The position numbers and the translations under genes are program-made. A stretch of 28,096 bases of DNA, taken from positions 1 through 28,096 of the forward strand of contig JANQDY010000203.1 in assembly GCA_028278625.1 (NCBI GenBank). Reading direction: 5' to 3'. This DNA is from Thermodesulfobacteriota bacterium. Its GTDB lineage: Bacteria; Desulfobacterota; DSM-4660; Desulfatiglandales; Desulfatiglandaceae. Of the stretch, positions 1 through 8,631 are shown piece by piece. Numbering within the stretch: position 1 is the stretch's first letter; each line of letters starts with the position of its first letter. A model generated the notes under the pieces. That model made no database searches. It was not told the DNA's origin and saw only the letters and a program-made list of their open reading frames with translations.

Positions 1-93
1 TCCGTTCTTTCCCATGATTCTATACTTCAAAACGCGTGCAGAGTCCAGCGAAAAACCGCCCTCAACGCCTTTTTTTAGCTACCCCGTGATCGC

Positions 94-438
94 TTACAAA
101 TGAATAGATAAATTACAAAAAACCAATGATAAAAGACGATTGTTTTCATTCATCTTTTTGGTAAAGAATCTCCGTGCTTTTATACTTGATCCGCCTAAAT
201 CATAATAATCCTCTATTTGTACAAAAGAACCTTTACCTTTAACGTGATCGGAAACGGTTTTGTTGAGGGCCAGTGAGTTTCGAACGCCCTCAAGGTCCGC
301 ATACCCTTTTGGCCTACTGTAAATCATTGATTCGTTGATGATCCAGAAGTTTGCAGTAAACCTTTTGCTCATCTTTTGGTTAATCCAATCCGGATTCTGA
401 ATGACTTTCAACCCGGTGGCGGGGCAGTAGTATCCCAT
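94..438 (-). CDS. Short, probably truncated N-terminal sensory module
   Basis: A 114-residue ORF with ATG start and a weak upstream AGGGAAC. The middle reads like an N-terminal input module that I associate from memory with PAS/histidine-kinase signalling proteins of Desulfobacterota: segments such as YSRPKGYADLEGVRNSL, FVQIEDYYDLGGSSIKARRF and LLSLVFCN. In such proteins the module is followed by PAS and output domains. Here the frame stops after CNLSIHL and no kinase, PAS or output domain follows in any frame to the window edge. It is therefore either a stand-alone remnant or the 5' piece of a gene broken by rearrangement. It has no signal peptide or membrane segment. It lies 191 bases beyond the end of the cobO-like gene, so it may have its own promoter. 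The family assignment is from memory and uncertain; the absence of downstream domains is seen directly. Confidence 0.45.
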   Translation of the reverse strand: MGYYCPATGLKVIQNPDWINQKMSKRFTANFWIINESMIYSRPKGYADLEGVRNSLALNKTVSDHVKGKGSFVQIEDYYDLGGSSIKARRFFTKKMNENNRLLSLVFCNLSIHL

Positions 439-629
439 TTTTGTTCCCTACCCAATTCTCAGATTATTAAGTCCTTGCATTGTATTGAATTACTGGATAA
501 TTCCAGGACACAAATGGTAATTGAAAATCCGAAACGAGACAAGTGATTTCATTCCTGATGTCAGATAAGTTGTAAAAAATCCGGGACTTCAAAAGGGCGA
601 TGAACCTTCAATTCGGACTGAAGACCCAA

Positions 630-1157
630 TCAGTATTCAATCCCCTCCCTGGCCCTGGCCCCGGAATAGTAGGGATGTTTGATTTGTCTCAATTCGGTCA
701 CGTAATCCGCCATTTCGATGAGCTCTTGCGGCGCAGAAGCGCCGGTCATGACCAGCTCCGTCTTCCCCTTGCACCGCCTGACCAGCTCCGCAATCTGTTC
801 TTGCTTTGAAATGTCAAAAATAAGGGTGTCCAAGATCTCGTCACAGATGAGCAATTGCGCTTTATTTTCCACCGCCTCAAAAGCAAATCCCAGGGATTTT
901 TCGGCGTGTTCATAATGAACGGTATCAGGGCCTTTGGGCATGATAAAGGGGTGTTTGCCCGGGCACTGGTAGCAAATATTGGGAATATGGGCAAAGATGC
1001 GTGTCTCTCCCGAGGTGCCCGATTTCATGAACTGAACAAAATTCACTTCCAGTCCTGCCCCGGCAGCCCTGATGGCCAGGCCCACGGCGCGCGTGGTCTT
1101 GCCCACACCCTGTCCGAAATAGATATGAATGAGACCGAGACCGATGGGTTTGATCAA
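630..1157 (-). CDS. cobO: Corrinoid (cob(I)yrinic acid a,c-diamide) adenosyltransferase, CobA/CobO/BtuR type
   Basis: Transfers the 5'-deoxyadenosyl group of ATP to Co(I) corrinoid, giving adenosylcobalamin or its precursors in the cytoplasm. At 175 residues it has the usual family size. A P-loop GQGVGKTT lies at residues 15-22, an acidic CDE motif at 105-107, and the family block TGASAPQELIEMADYVTEL at 138-156. The start drawn here is TTG with AAGGAA about 9 bases upstream. The reading frame stays open further upstream, and a stronger GGAGG sits just after the stop of the preceding gene, about 8 bases before an in-frame ATC. The real product may therefore be about 9 residues longer, with a non-standard start. 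It is the last gene of the operon with the SbcCD-like pair. A link to B12 use is plausible because a B12-binding radical SAM protein lies elsewhere in the window, but there is no direct tie. Confidence 0.88.
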   Translation of the reverse strand: MIKPIGLGLIHIYFGQGVGKTTRAVGLAIRAAGAGLEVNFVQFMKSGTSGETRIFAHIPNICYQCPGKHPFIMPKGPDTVHYEHAEKSLGFAFEAVENKAQLLICDEILDTLIFDISKQEQIAELVRRCKGKTELVMTGASAPQELIEMADYVTELRQIKHPYYSGARAREGIEY

Positions 1158-1197
1158 CCCCGAACGTTCCTTTGTGTAGTAGATTTGTTTTTCCTCC

Positions 1198-4100
1198 TCA
1201 AATGGAATGGACGACGATATTTGTTTCTTCGGCCATTTTCTCTGCTTCCCGGGAGATCCGTTCGTGATGGGTGAACAGGATGATCTGGGAATTTATGGCG
1301 AGATGGGCCATCGCCAAAAGGGCGGCTTTGGCACGGGCGTCATCAAAGTTTACGAGAATGTCGTCCACGACAAATGGCATGGTTTCACCGGACTCCCCCC
1401 GTCTTTCAAGGGAGGCGAGGCGCAGTGCCAGATAGAGCTGATCCCGGGTTCCGGAACTCATCCCTTCCACACGGATCATGCGGTTTTGATCCTTAACCCC
1501 GGCCAGCACCGGCCGGCCCCTGTCATCTTCATCGGTCCTGAGCCCTTCAAAGGAACCGAGGGTCAATCGGCGAAAATATGCCGATGCCATGTTGATGATG
1601 GGGTCCTGGTTTTCATTCCTGAACCGTTCAATCTCCTGTCTTAAGAGAGCGGAAGCCGCCTTGAGCCGAACAAACCGTTCGGACATGCGTCTGATGACCG
1701 CCACAAGCTGCTGGGATGAAAGGGCCGCATCGGCAGCCTTGCTTCTGCCGTCCATTTGCTGAAGTTCCTTTCTTTTTTCTCCCAGGACGATAGAGAGGCG
1801 CCTGATGTCCGGGTCCAGTTGCTGTTCCATTTCCCGGTTCAACGCGTCGATTCTACCGGGCAATTCATCCGGATCAAAGGCCGACGCCTGCTGTTCCAAC
1901 GCGCTGATGCCCAAACCCTCCGAGCTTTTTATAAGCGCGGTCTCGGTTTCGTTCAGTTTGGTCTTGAGATCTTCGTGCTCCCTGGCCAACCGTTCCACTT
2001 CTTCAAGGTCATCCGTCTCCTTGCACCCGGCAATCCCTCTTAGACGGGAGGTTTTTGCCTTTGCACTTTGAATGGCTTCCAAAGCCTTTGCAAGGTCAAC
2101 TTCCGCTTCTTCCACTTCCCGAGTGTATTTCCCGAAGAGGGTCATTTGCTCGAGATTCTTCCGCAAACGCCGTTGCATCTCATAAACCGCCTGTTCCGGA
2201 TTAAGGTCCTTTAGATCCGGCGCCACCTTCAGGATCATTTCCTGAACGGCCATCACAAAGCTTTTTGCATCACGATCGATACCCTCTATTCTCTTTTTCA
2301 GTCCGTCCGCCTCCTTCAGTTTTGAAAAACAGTTCTCCAGGTTATCAAGAATGTCGTTGATCTCCTCGGGCTGAAGGGGGCGGTGAACGACGCCACGGGT
2401 CTCCCGGGCCATGGGAAAGAGGGCAGAAGTTTCCCGCCATTTGGACTCCCAGTTGGACAGTTCTTCCAGGGCAGACCGTTCACGCTGCCGGGCCGCCTTA
2501 AGGTCAGAAACCAGACGCTGCTTTTTTTCCATAAGCGTTTGCCGGTCTGTTCTTTTTCGGTTCAAATCCTCAACGAGGGTTTCACAGAATAGGAGTAACG
2601 GTTCAAGGGTGTTTCCTTGAAAATCCTTTTCATTGCCAATGGTTGAAAGTTCTTCTAAAAGCTTTTTTTTAAGGTTGTCCCTCTGTGTTTTTTGTGAGGC
2701 GATCACTTCTTCGAGGCTGTTTAGATCGTTGGCCCCGAGCCGGATGGTTTCAAATTTTTCGGCCCAGTTGAGCATTTCCTTTGGGGGGAGGGGTGTAATG
2801 CCGCCTTGCCGCCAGAGCTGTTGCCATTTCTTCGAAAGGGCTTGGGACCTTATGCCCAACCCTTCCAGATTCTTCCGGTTGGTTTCCAGGGCTTCCCGCC
2901 CGGTGAGTTGATCCGCTTTGAGCGCGGCAAATTTATGGACCCGGTCGGCTTCACGGCGCAGCCGGTCTGACAGTTGATCCGCCAATTGGCAATGATCTTC
3001 GTAGACCTTTGCCAGGTCATCTTTTTCCGTATACAAACGGCTCTCCGGGGTGATGTCCTCCCCTTTCAGCCAATACCTTTTAAGCATCCGCCATTGGGCA
3101 TCCCGCTCTTTTCGAACCTCCAAAAGTTCTTTTTCAGTGGGTACTTCACCGGCGAACTCAATCTCCCGGATCTGAGCGGTGATACGATTTAAGGTTTCCA
3201 ACAGATTTGCATGCTCTTTTTCAGCTGTTCGCACACTCTCTTCACAATTGCGGAAATCCTCCACAAATCGAAGAATCGTCTCTTTGAGCAGCAGTGAAAC
3301 CTGATGGATTGCTTCAAGATTTCCGTGCCAGAGTCCCAACTGGGAGAGTTCTTTTTGAAGCTGCCCCTTACGCCTTTCAGAAAGGGTCTCTTTTTCAAGC
3401 AATTGATCGTCCAGATCACCCACTTTTCGCGCCAGTCTAACAGCCTGGGCCAGATGGATGGTGTCCGGTTGCGGGGGGATTTCCTTTAAGGCACGGTCCG
3501 TTAGAATGGCGGATTCATCGAGGTTGATGCACTCTAGCCGGTAATGGTTGCACGCCTGCTTCAGGGCTTCATGTTGGGAAGCCAGGAGTTGGACGCTCTT
3601 TTTCTTAGCCAGAAATGGGCGCAGTTTCTCCGCCTGTTCAAGGGGCAGTGCCGTGGGAAGTTGCCTGAATAGGGCTCCGGCTTCAGTCCTGCAGCTGATG
3701 CGCATCCCTTCCAGTTTGGGACGGTCTTTCATGGCCTTTTGGTGGCTGCCAAGCCTTTGATAGAGGGCTTCAATCCGTTCGTTTTCATCCACAAGGGTTT
3801 GATGAAAGGATACTTTTTCAAGTTTTTCCCTGAGGGATGTAAGACGGCTTTCGGCCATATGACGGTTCTGCCGGGCAGTCTGGAGATCATCGGCCGCTTT
3901 TCTCCGCCGCTTGGCAAAATCGTCTGGTAAAGGCGGAACATGACCCAAATCCTTCAGCAGGCTCAGGTATCGCCGGCGAAGCGCCAGTTGGGGAAGGGTT
4001 TGTTTCAACCGTTCCAGCCGACGCAGTTCAGCGGCGGCCTCCCGTCGTTTCCCCTCAACGACGGCCAACGCATCCCTGGTGGTTTGGAGTGCCCTATCCA

Positions 4101-4725
4101 GCTGGATCCAGTCCCGGCCCGAAAGGGTGGCGGAACGGATATCCTTCTGAAGGCTTCTATGAAGCGCCAGCGCTTGATTGATTTTCCGGGTGGAGGCCCG
4201 GGGTCTGAAAAGCCGGTCCGCCTCCTCGTCCAGACTGCCGAGGACCTCCTTTAACGATAGGATGCCCGCACCGGCTGAAAAAAGGGCCTGCCCCAGCTCT
4301 CCTTTTTGCTCCAGGATGTCCATTCCGCCCCGCACCAGCGCTTCATGGTCTATGCCGTAAAGGGTTTCAAATTCATCCAGGGTGATTCCGCGAACAAAGG
4401 GGGCCAGTGCTTCCGGGTCCAAGGGGTTGTCCTTTTGATCAAACAGGGAGCGCTTTCGTCTTTTTCGGCGCCGGAACGTGATTTCTTCCCCGTTTGCCGT
4501 TACAAGGCTTCCTCCCAGGAGCAGTTGGTCATTGGGATGGAGGAAGTTATCGGAGGTCCGTTCGGGGATGCCGTACAAAAGGGATTTGAGCCCTCTCAAG
4601 GAACTGCTCTTTCCCGCTTCGTTGGGGCCGAATATGACGGTCAGACCCGGACCCTTTGAATCAAAGGTCAGGGTTTGATCGGTAAAGGGACCAAAGGCGA
4701 TGAGATCGAGCCGTTTGATTCTCAC
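1198..4725 (-). CDS. YhaN/SbcC/Rad50-like AAA ATPase with long coiled coil
   Basis: A large SMC/Rad50-type ATPase (1175 residues from this start) expected to partner the adjacent YhaO-like nuclease in DNA end processing. A Walker A motif GPNEAGKS lies near residues 33-40. About 900 residues rich in Leu, Glu, Lys and Arg, typical of coiled coil, follow. The C-terminal half of the ATPase has the signature SSGTRDQLYLALRL near 1090-1103, Walker B PFVVDDILVNFDD near 1117-1129 and a switch histidine in ILFTHHERI. The GTG at 4725 is preferred to the GTG three codons upstream. It overlaps the TGA of the upstream gene in a GTGA arrangement with GAGGTG correctly spaced, and it gives the family N-terminus MRIKRLDLIAFGPF. 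The 4-base overlap implies translational coupling to the nuclease. The gene symbol is left blank because the family is broad. Confidence 0.9.
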   Translation of the reverse strand: MRIKRLDLIAFGPFTDQTLTFDSKGPGLTVIFGPNEAGKSSSLRGLKSLLYGIPERTSDNFLHPNDQLLLGGSLVTANGEEITFRRRKRRKRSLFDQKDNPLDPEALAPFVRGITLDEFETLYGIDHEALVRGGMDILEQKGELGQALFSAGAGILSLKEVLGSLDEEADRLFRPRASTRKINQALALHRSLQKDIRSATLSGRDWIQLDRALQTTRDALAVVEGKRREAAAELRRLERLKQTLPQLALRRRYLSLLKDLGHVPPLPDDFAKRRRKAADDLQTARQNRHMAESRLTSLREKLEKVSFHQTLVDENERIEALYQRLGSHQKAMKDRPKLEGMRISCRTEAGALFRQLPTALPLEQAEKLRPFLAKKKSVQLLASQHEALKQACNHYRLECINLDESAILTDRALKEIPPQPDTIHLAQAVRLARKVGDLDDQLLEKETLSERRKGQLQKELSQLGLWHGNLEAIHQVSLLLKETILRFVEDFRNCEESVRTAEKEHANLLETLNRITAQIREIEFAGEVPTEKELLEVRKERDAQWRMLKRYWLKGEDITPESRLYTEKDDLAKVYEDHCQLADQLSDRLRREADRVHKFAALKADQLTGREALETNRKNLEGLGIRSQALSKKWQQLWRQGGITPLPPKEMLNWAEKFETIRLGANDLNSLEEVIASQKTQRDNLKKKLLEELSTIGNEKDFQGNTLEPLLLFCETLVEDLNRKRTDRQTLMEKKQRLVSDLKAARQRERSALEELSNWESKWRETSALFPMARETRGVVHRPLQPEEINDILDNLENCFSKLKEADGLKKRIEGIDRDAKSFVMAVQEMILKVAPDLKDLNPEQAVYEMQRRLRKNLEQMTLFGKYTREVEEAEVDLAKALEAIQSAKAKTSRLRGIAGCKETDDLEEVERLAREHEDLKTKLNETETALIKSSEGLGISALEQQASAFDPDELPGRIDALNREMEQQLDPDIRRLSIVLGEKRKELQQMDGRSKAADAALSSQQLVAVIRRMSERFVRLKAASALLRQEIERFRNENQDPIINMASAYFRRLTLGSFEGLRTDEDDRGRPVLAGVKDQNRMIRVEGMSSGTRDQLYLALRLASLERRGESGETMPFVVDDILVNFDDARAKAALLAMAHLAINSQIILFTHHERISREAEKMAEETNIVVHSI

Positions 4726-5993
4726 GGGCGCCACCTCTGACGGCTCAACCGGGCGGACAATAGCGCTTTTACATCATCAAGGAGAGCGGCGATGCCTTCT
4801 CCATGGTCAGGGAGCAAAGGATCGTCGCCAACCAGAAGTTCGGGAGGGAGCCTGTTTAGAAGGGCCGCGATCTCCGGGTTCTGAACGAACAAGGAATCCA
4901 AGGATTGGTGCGGATCCCGTTTCAGCCGGTCCACGCCCGCCACTATCTCGTGCAGGGGGGTGACGGCTTCATGGGCGCTGTGGGGCCGGTTTTCCGGCTC
5001 GGTTTTAAAAAGGATCCTTTCCAGCCACATGTCCCCCAGTCCGGCCGCAATGCCTCTTAAGGATTCGGTGAGGCGGGGGGCTTCCGAGAGGAGATGTCTG
5101 TGCAAGGGGCTGCTGCCTCTCAGTTCCAGCCGCACCGCCAGAACACGGTCATCGGCTTTTGCCCGAAGGGTTTCCAGCGCCTGCCGCACCGGATCATGAA
5201 CAGCGTCCACGGTTTCACATCCTGAGAGCTCTACGGACAGGGTGAAAAACCTGAGCACGTCCAGATCGCGGTGATTTACACCGGATACCTGGCCGTTTAG
5301 AACGGTAACGAGAGATGCGCCCTTGGGACCGGTCTCACGAATGTGACGCCCCTGAAGATTCCCCGGAAAGAGAACAAAGGGGTCCTTCAAGACCTCCTCA
5401 CGCTGGTGCACATGGCCCAGGGCCCAGTAATCATACCCTTTGGATGTTAAGTCGTCCAGGGTACAGGGTGCGTACGGTTCGTGGCCTTCTCTGCCGTTCA
5501 GTGCGGTATGAAGCAGGCCGATGTTGAAGTAGCCGGCGGAGCAGGGCGGGTATTGCCTTGCCAGATTCTTGGTCATGGCCCTGGACGAATATCCCTGTCC
5601 GTGAATGGCTGCGCCTATCCCTTCCAGAAGAACGGTTTCCGGTTTACGGGCGGAAAAGACGGTGACATTGTCGGGAAGGTGGAGGTGGGGGGAAATGCGG
5701 CTGGCGGCGTCGTGGTTGCCGAACACCATGAACACCAAAATGTTATTCCGCTTGAGGCGTCCCATGCGCTCGGCCAAAAAAAGGCCGGTGTTGTAATCCT
5801 TCCAATCTCCGTCATAAAGATCCCCCGCCAAAAGCAGAAAACGGACCTCTTCTTCCATGGCCAGGGTCACCAGGTTGTCAAAGGCCCTGCGTGTGGCATT
5901 TCGTATTTCTTCAACAGGGGCGTCTTCATAGCTTTCAAGGCCCCTTAGGGGACTGTCCAGGTGGATGTCCGCCGCATGAATGAATCGAAACAT
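4722..5993 (-). CDS. YhaO-like DNA repair exonuclease (Mre11/SbcD-type metallophosphoesterase)
   Basis: A calcineurin-like phosphoesterase of 423 residues. The metal-binding motifs are in order: HAADIHLDSP (DxH) near the N-terminus, LLAGDLYD (GDxxD-like), MVFGNHDA (GNHD), LLHTAL, and YWALGHVHQ (GHxH). The C-terminal 150 residues are a variable capping or partner-binding region. The ATG at 5993 is chosen over a longer frame because it has AGGA at good spacing and starts directly at the conserved MFRFIHAADIHLDSPLRG. The extra 35 upstream residues are unlike the family. Its stop overlaps the start of the YhaN-like gene, so both subunits are probably made in a fixed ratio. It lies 141 bases downstream of the amidohydrolase stop and may be co-transcribed with it. 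Confidence 0.92.
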   Translation of the reverse strand: MFRFIHAADIHLDSPLRGLESYEDAPVEEIRNATRRAFDNLVTLAMEEEVRFLLLAGDLYDGDWKDYNTGLFLAERMGRLKRNNILVFMVFGNHDAASRISPHLHLPDNVTVFSARKPETVLLEGIGAAIHGQGYSSRAMTKNLARQYPPCSAGYFNIGLLHTALNGREGHEPYAPCTLDDLTSKGYDYWALGHVHQREEVLKDPFVLFPGNLQGRHIRETGPKGASLVTVLNGQVSGVNHRDLDVLRFFTLSVELSGCETVDAVHDPVRQALETLRAKADDRVLAVRLELRGSSPLHRHLLSEAPRLTESLRGIAAGLGDMWLERILFKTEPENRPHSAHEAVTPLHEIVAGVDRLKRDPHQSLDSLFVQNPEIAALLNRLPPELLVGDDPLLPDHGEGIAALLDDVKALLSARLSRQRWRP

Positions 5994-6134
5994 GGTCCTT
6001 TTCCTGTCGCTCTGTTTGTGGGGGGTCGGGGTGGAAGTTTTCCTTATTGGAAGAAGGACTATACCGGGGAGCCCCTGGCCTGTCAAGGTGTATGGCAAGG
6101 ACCTCTGGCCCAGAGAGAAGGCAATCCAAACAAA

Positions 6135-7022
6135 CTATGTCTCAAGACCGAAGAAGTCGGCCGCGTTCTTAAACAGCAGCATTTCCAGTTGGTCGGAAGT
6201 AAGGTTCATGGCTTTAATCAGTTTCAGTTCCCGGTCCCATTCATAGGGTATGTTGGGAAAGTCGGAACCGTACATCACCCTGTCCCACCTGTAGCTGGCA
6301 AGATCAACATTGCCGGCCATGGGAAAATAGTCCGTGATGACCATGGTGGTGTCCACCCAGAGATTGTCGTATTTTTCAATCATTTTCCGGTAAGCCGAAT
6401 ACTCGTCAAAGCCCAGGTGGGGTATGCAGATGCGAAGATCGGGATAATCCCTCAAAACGCGCTCCACCCGGTCTGCGCTGCAGATCTCATAAGGGTCGCA
6501 CCTGTAGGCGGTGCTTCTGGGTTCTCGCCCCCCGTGAAGAACCATGGGCTTGCGGTTAGCCCGGCAGCATTCGTAGAGCGGGTTCATGTCATCATGGTTC
6601 ATGTCAAAGCACTGAACATGTGCGTGAAGTTTGAGACCGCCGAGCCCGCTGTCAAAGGCTTCCTGCAGAATTCCCGCCGCATCTTCCTCACCCGGAAAAA
6701 CAGTGGCCATGCCGGTCACATGATCCGGGTGAGCCGCGCATTTTTCGGCCATATAGTGATTGAGACGGCGGGCGATTCCCGGCTTGTGGGCATATTGAAG
6801 GGCGATCACGTGGCGAATGCCGCGGCACAGCAGAAAATCAAATAGGTGGGCAGTGGACATCTGATAACGGATGTGCCAGGCGTTTTCATCGAACCATTTC
6901 CAGATGGCCGAAAAGATGTCTTTCGGAAACACATGCACATGGGCATCAATGATCTCCGGCAGGCCCTCAGGAACTCTCAACCCCTCGGGATCTCCAAACG
7001 AGGGCAGGTTGGGTTTCAGCAT
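6135..7022 (-). CDS. Amidohydrolase family 2 (ACMSD-like) metal-dependent hydrolase or decarboxylase
   Basis: A TIM-barrel amidohydrolase of 295 residues. It has the N-terminal metal-binding HxH (DAHVH, residues 26-30), a barrel histidine in GLKLHAHVQ, a later LHGGR histidine, HLGFDEY, and the conserved catalytic aspartate in YGSDFPN near the C-terminus. The family includes decarboxylases such as ACMSD and assorted hydrolases, so the exact reaction cannot be read from the sequence. The ATG at 7022 is chosen because AAGGA lies about 7 bases upstream; a TTG six codons further up has no good SD. It is divergent from the BASS-type transporter across 146 bases. That suggests, but does not prove, that transporter and enzyme act on the same organic acid. 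Confidence 0.85.
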   Translation of the reverse strand: MLKPNLPSFGDPEGLRVPEGLPEIIDAHVHVFPKDIFSAIWKWFDENAWHIRYQMSTAHLFDFLLCRGIRHVIALQYAHKPGIARRLNHYMAEKCAAHPDHVTGMATVFPGEEDAAGILQEAFDSGLGGLKLHAHVQCFDMNHDDMNPLYECCRANRKPMVLHGGREPRSTAYRCDPYEICSADRVERVLRDYPDLRICIPHLGFDEYSAYRKMIEKYDNLWVDTTMVITDYFPMAGNVDLASYRWDRVMYGSDFPNIPYEWDRELKLIKAMNLTSDQLEMLLFKNAADFFGLET

Positions 7023-7075
7023 GATGATATCCTTCAGCAAATGATCAAACAGATTTCAACATCTCTATACAGCAA

Positions 7076-7091
7076 TGGGGGAGATATTGCC
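7076..7091 (+). promoter_or_regulatory. Possible sigma-54 (-24/-12) promoter before the BASS transporter
   Basis: TGGGGGAGATATTGCC has the invariant GG-N10-GC spacing and the TTGC core of the -12 box, about 78 bases before the transporter start. The -24 box lacks the usual CAC after TGG, and a motif this loose is expected by chance several times in a window of this size. It is therefore only a weak candidate. Confidence 0.22.
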
Positions 7092-7168
7092 AGGGAGAGA
7101 TTTGACTTGATGAATCCTTGAGGGCCGGTTAATGTTCTCCCATTCCACTTTTGTGAGGTGAGGTATTC

Positions 7169-8110
7169 ATGCTCGTAGGAATTCAGGGATTGTTGAAAAG
7201 CAGGGATTTCATACTCTTTCTGGGGCTTTTTCTGGGGCTGCTTTTTGATCATGGGGCTGACTTTGCAAAACCGATTGTCCTGCCTGCGCTCGGATGGGTC
7301 ATGACCCTTTCCATCATGGGTATTTCCGGCAGCACCTTCAAACGCCCCGGTTCAATGCTTCTTCAGGGGGTCGTGGGGACCGTGATGTCCTATGGGGTCC
7401 TTTCCACGGTTATTCTGGCCATGGCGGCACTTTTGGTGAACAACAAAGACCTCTGGTCCGGATTTGTCATTGTTGCGGCCGTGCCACCGGCGGTGGCGGT
7501 CATTCCTTTTGCCGATTTCCTGAAAGGTGATCGGGTCTATGCGCTTTTCGGAACCACCGGCGCTTATCTGGCAGGTCTTTTATTGATGCCGCTCATTGCG
7601 TTCTTTTTCCTTGAGACGGAAATCGCTGAGCCGTTGAGCATTCTATTTATCATTATAGAGCTGATTGTGGGACCTTTTGTTGCCTCAAGGATCCTCATTC
7701 GAACGCGTCTGGCGGAAAAGATATCTCCCTATAAGGGCCCCATGACCAACTGGAGCTTTTTTCTGGTGGTCTACACGGTGGTGGGGCTCAATCAGGAACA
7801 CTTCGTTCAGAATCCCGTGGGTCTTTTGCCGGTGGTTTTGATCGCCGCCTGCAGCACCTTTCTTCTGGGGTTTATTCTGGAAAGGATCTGTGTGTTACTT
7901 GCGATTAAAACTGCCGTCACAAAGAGTATCGTCTTGCTGGGTACCCTCAAGAACTACGGCATGGCGGCAGGGATTTCTCTGGCACTTTTCAGTAGAGAAA
8001 CGGCCCTGCCGGCCACGGTCTCCACAATCTTCATGATCATTTACATTATCTGGCTGAACCATAGAGCAAGAAGATTGAAAACACTGCATGAAAAGGAACG
8101 GAAATCATGA
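7169..8110 (+). CDS. Bile acid:sodium symporter (BASS)-family membrane transporter
   Basis: A very hydrophobic protein of 313 residues with about nine to ten predicted membrane helices and a short basic C-terminal tail. The block VAAVPPAVAVIPFADFLKGD falls where SBF/BASS proteins carry their discontinuous substrate- or sodium-binding helix. LKNYGMAAGISLALF matches the second such region. These proteins move organic anions such as bile acids, pyruvate or other carboxylates with sodium. The substrate here is unknown. The ATG has GAGGTGAGG upstream. It is divergent from the amidohydrolase, so a shared regulatory region at 7023-7168 is likely. Confidence 0.75.
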   Translation: MLVGIQGLLKSRDFILFLGLFLGLLFDHGADFAKPIVLPALGWVMTLSIMGISGSTFKRPGSMLLQGVVGTVMSYGVLSTVILAMAALLVNNKDLWSGFVIVAAVPPAVAVIPFADFLKGDRVYALFGTTGAYLAGLLLMPLIAFFFLETEIAEPLSILFIIIELIVGPFVASRILIRTRLAEKISPYKGPMTNWSFFLVVYTVVGLNQEHFVQNPVGLLPVVLIAACSTFLLGFILERICVLLAIKTAVTKSIVLLGTLKNYGMAAGISLALFSRETALPATVSTIFMIIYIIWLNHRARRLKTLHEKERKS

Positions 8111-8203
8111 GTCATAACCGGCATCGTTTCCTGGGACTTTCCGCAGTCATCCGAATTTTCCGCTGTCGCGGACGAGACACTGGCGTTTGCTGCCGGAAAA
8201 AAT

Positions 8204-8226
8204 GATGGCGCCCGGAAGGCGCCATC
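8204..8226 (-). terminator. GC-rich hairpin with U-run on the minus strand
   Basis: A perfect 9-bp stem, GATGGCGCC and GGCGCCATC, with a 5-base loop. On the minus strand the stem is followed by an A and then a run of T, the layout of an intrinsic terminator. On the plus strand the 3' side has no T-run. It would end transcription arriving from the minus-strand genes starting at 9377, although it lies about 450 bases beyond the last of them. Confidence 0.45.
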
Positions 8227-8442
8227 AGGTTAGAGTTGAGAAATGTTGAAAACACTAGAGAAGCTGTAAAGGTTTTGATGCTTTGTTAATTCTCCAACTG
8301 GACCATGGCCAATGCAAAAGGAGGTTAAAAGTTTACTGCGCCTGTTTCAATGGTTCAGGCAACAGGCAGGCGTTATGCCTCGGCCACTGTTCTCCTTTTT
8401 CAAGCCACGCTTTCTTCATCACCCCCTTTTTCGAGGAGGGCA

Positions 8443-8464
8443 GGGTGACCCGGATGGGTCACCC
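8443..8464. repeat. Perfect 9-bp GC-rich inverted repeat
   Basis: The arms GGGTGACCC and GGGTCACCC are separated by GGAT, giving a stable RNA hairpin on either strand. No T-run follows on either strand, so it is not a standard terminator. On the plus strand it ends 7 bases before an AGGAGG, and could influence translation of the short ORF at 8486. Confidence 0.5.
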
Positions 8465-8485
8465 CGCAAACAGGAGGAAAAGTTG

Positions 8486-8560
8486 ATGAAAAAGCTGGGC
8501 TTTTGTCATATTAGGTTGCACAATTCATGCCATTGTTTCCTTTTTGTGAGTGAAGGATGA
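8486..8560 (+). CDS. Short ORF (24 codons) with a strong ribosome-binding site
   Basis: An ATG preceded by AGGAGG at 8-base spacing opens a 24-codon frame starting MKKLGF and ending in SEG. The product contains several Cys and His and has no recognisable domain. The start resembles the first codons of an exported protein, so this may be the surviving 5' end of a lost gene. It could also be a leader peptide or small protein. The strong SD is the only positive evidence. Confidence 0.25.
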   Translation: MKKLGFCHIRLHNSCHCFLFVSEG

Positions 8561-8631
8561 AACTATAATAAAAACAACATCTTATAAGGATGTGCGGAAT
8601 TGAGCCGGTGACGGATTCCGGTGAAGAATCA

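Noticed and set aside
1..78. Minus-strand frame open to the window edge (segment SLDSARVLKYRIMGKNG)
   Set aside because: Only 26 codons lie inside the window, no start with SD is visible and I could not place the family. Not enough to call a gene.
5961..6845. Long 294-codon plus-strand ORF
   Set aside because: It is antisense to the amidohydrolase and nuclease start, has no family pattern, and the minus-strand proteins are clear.
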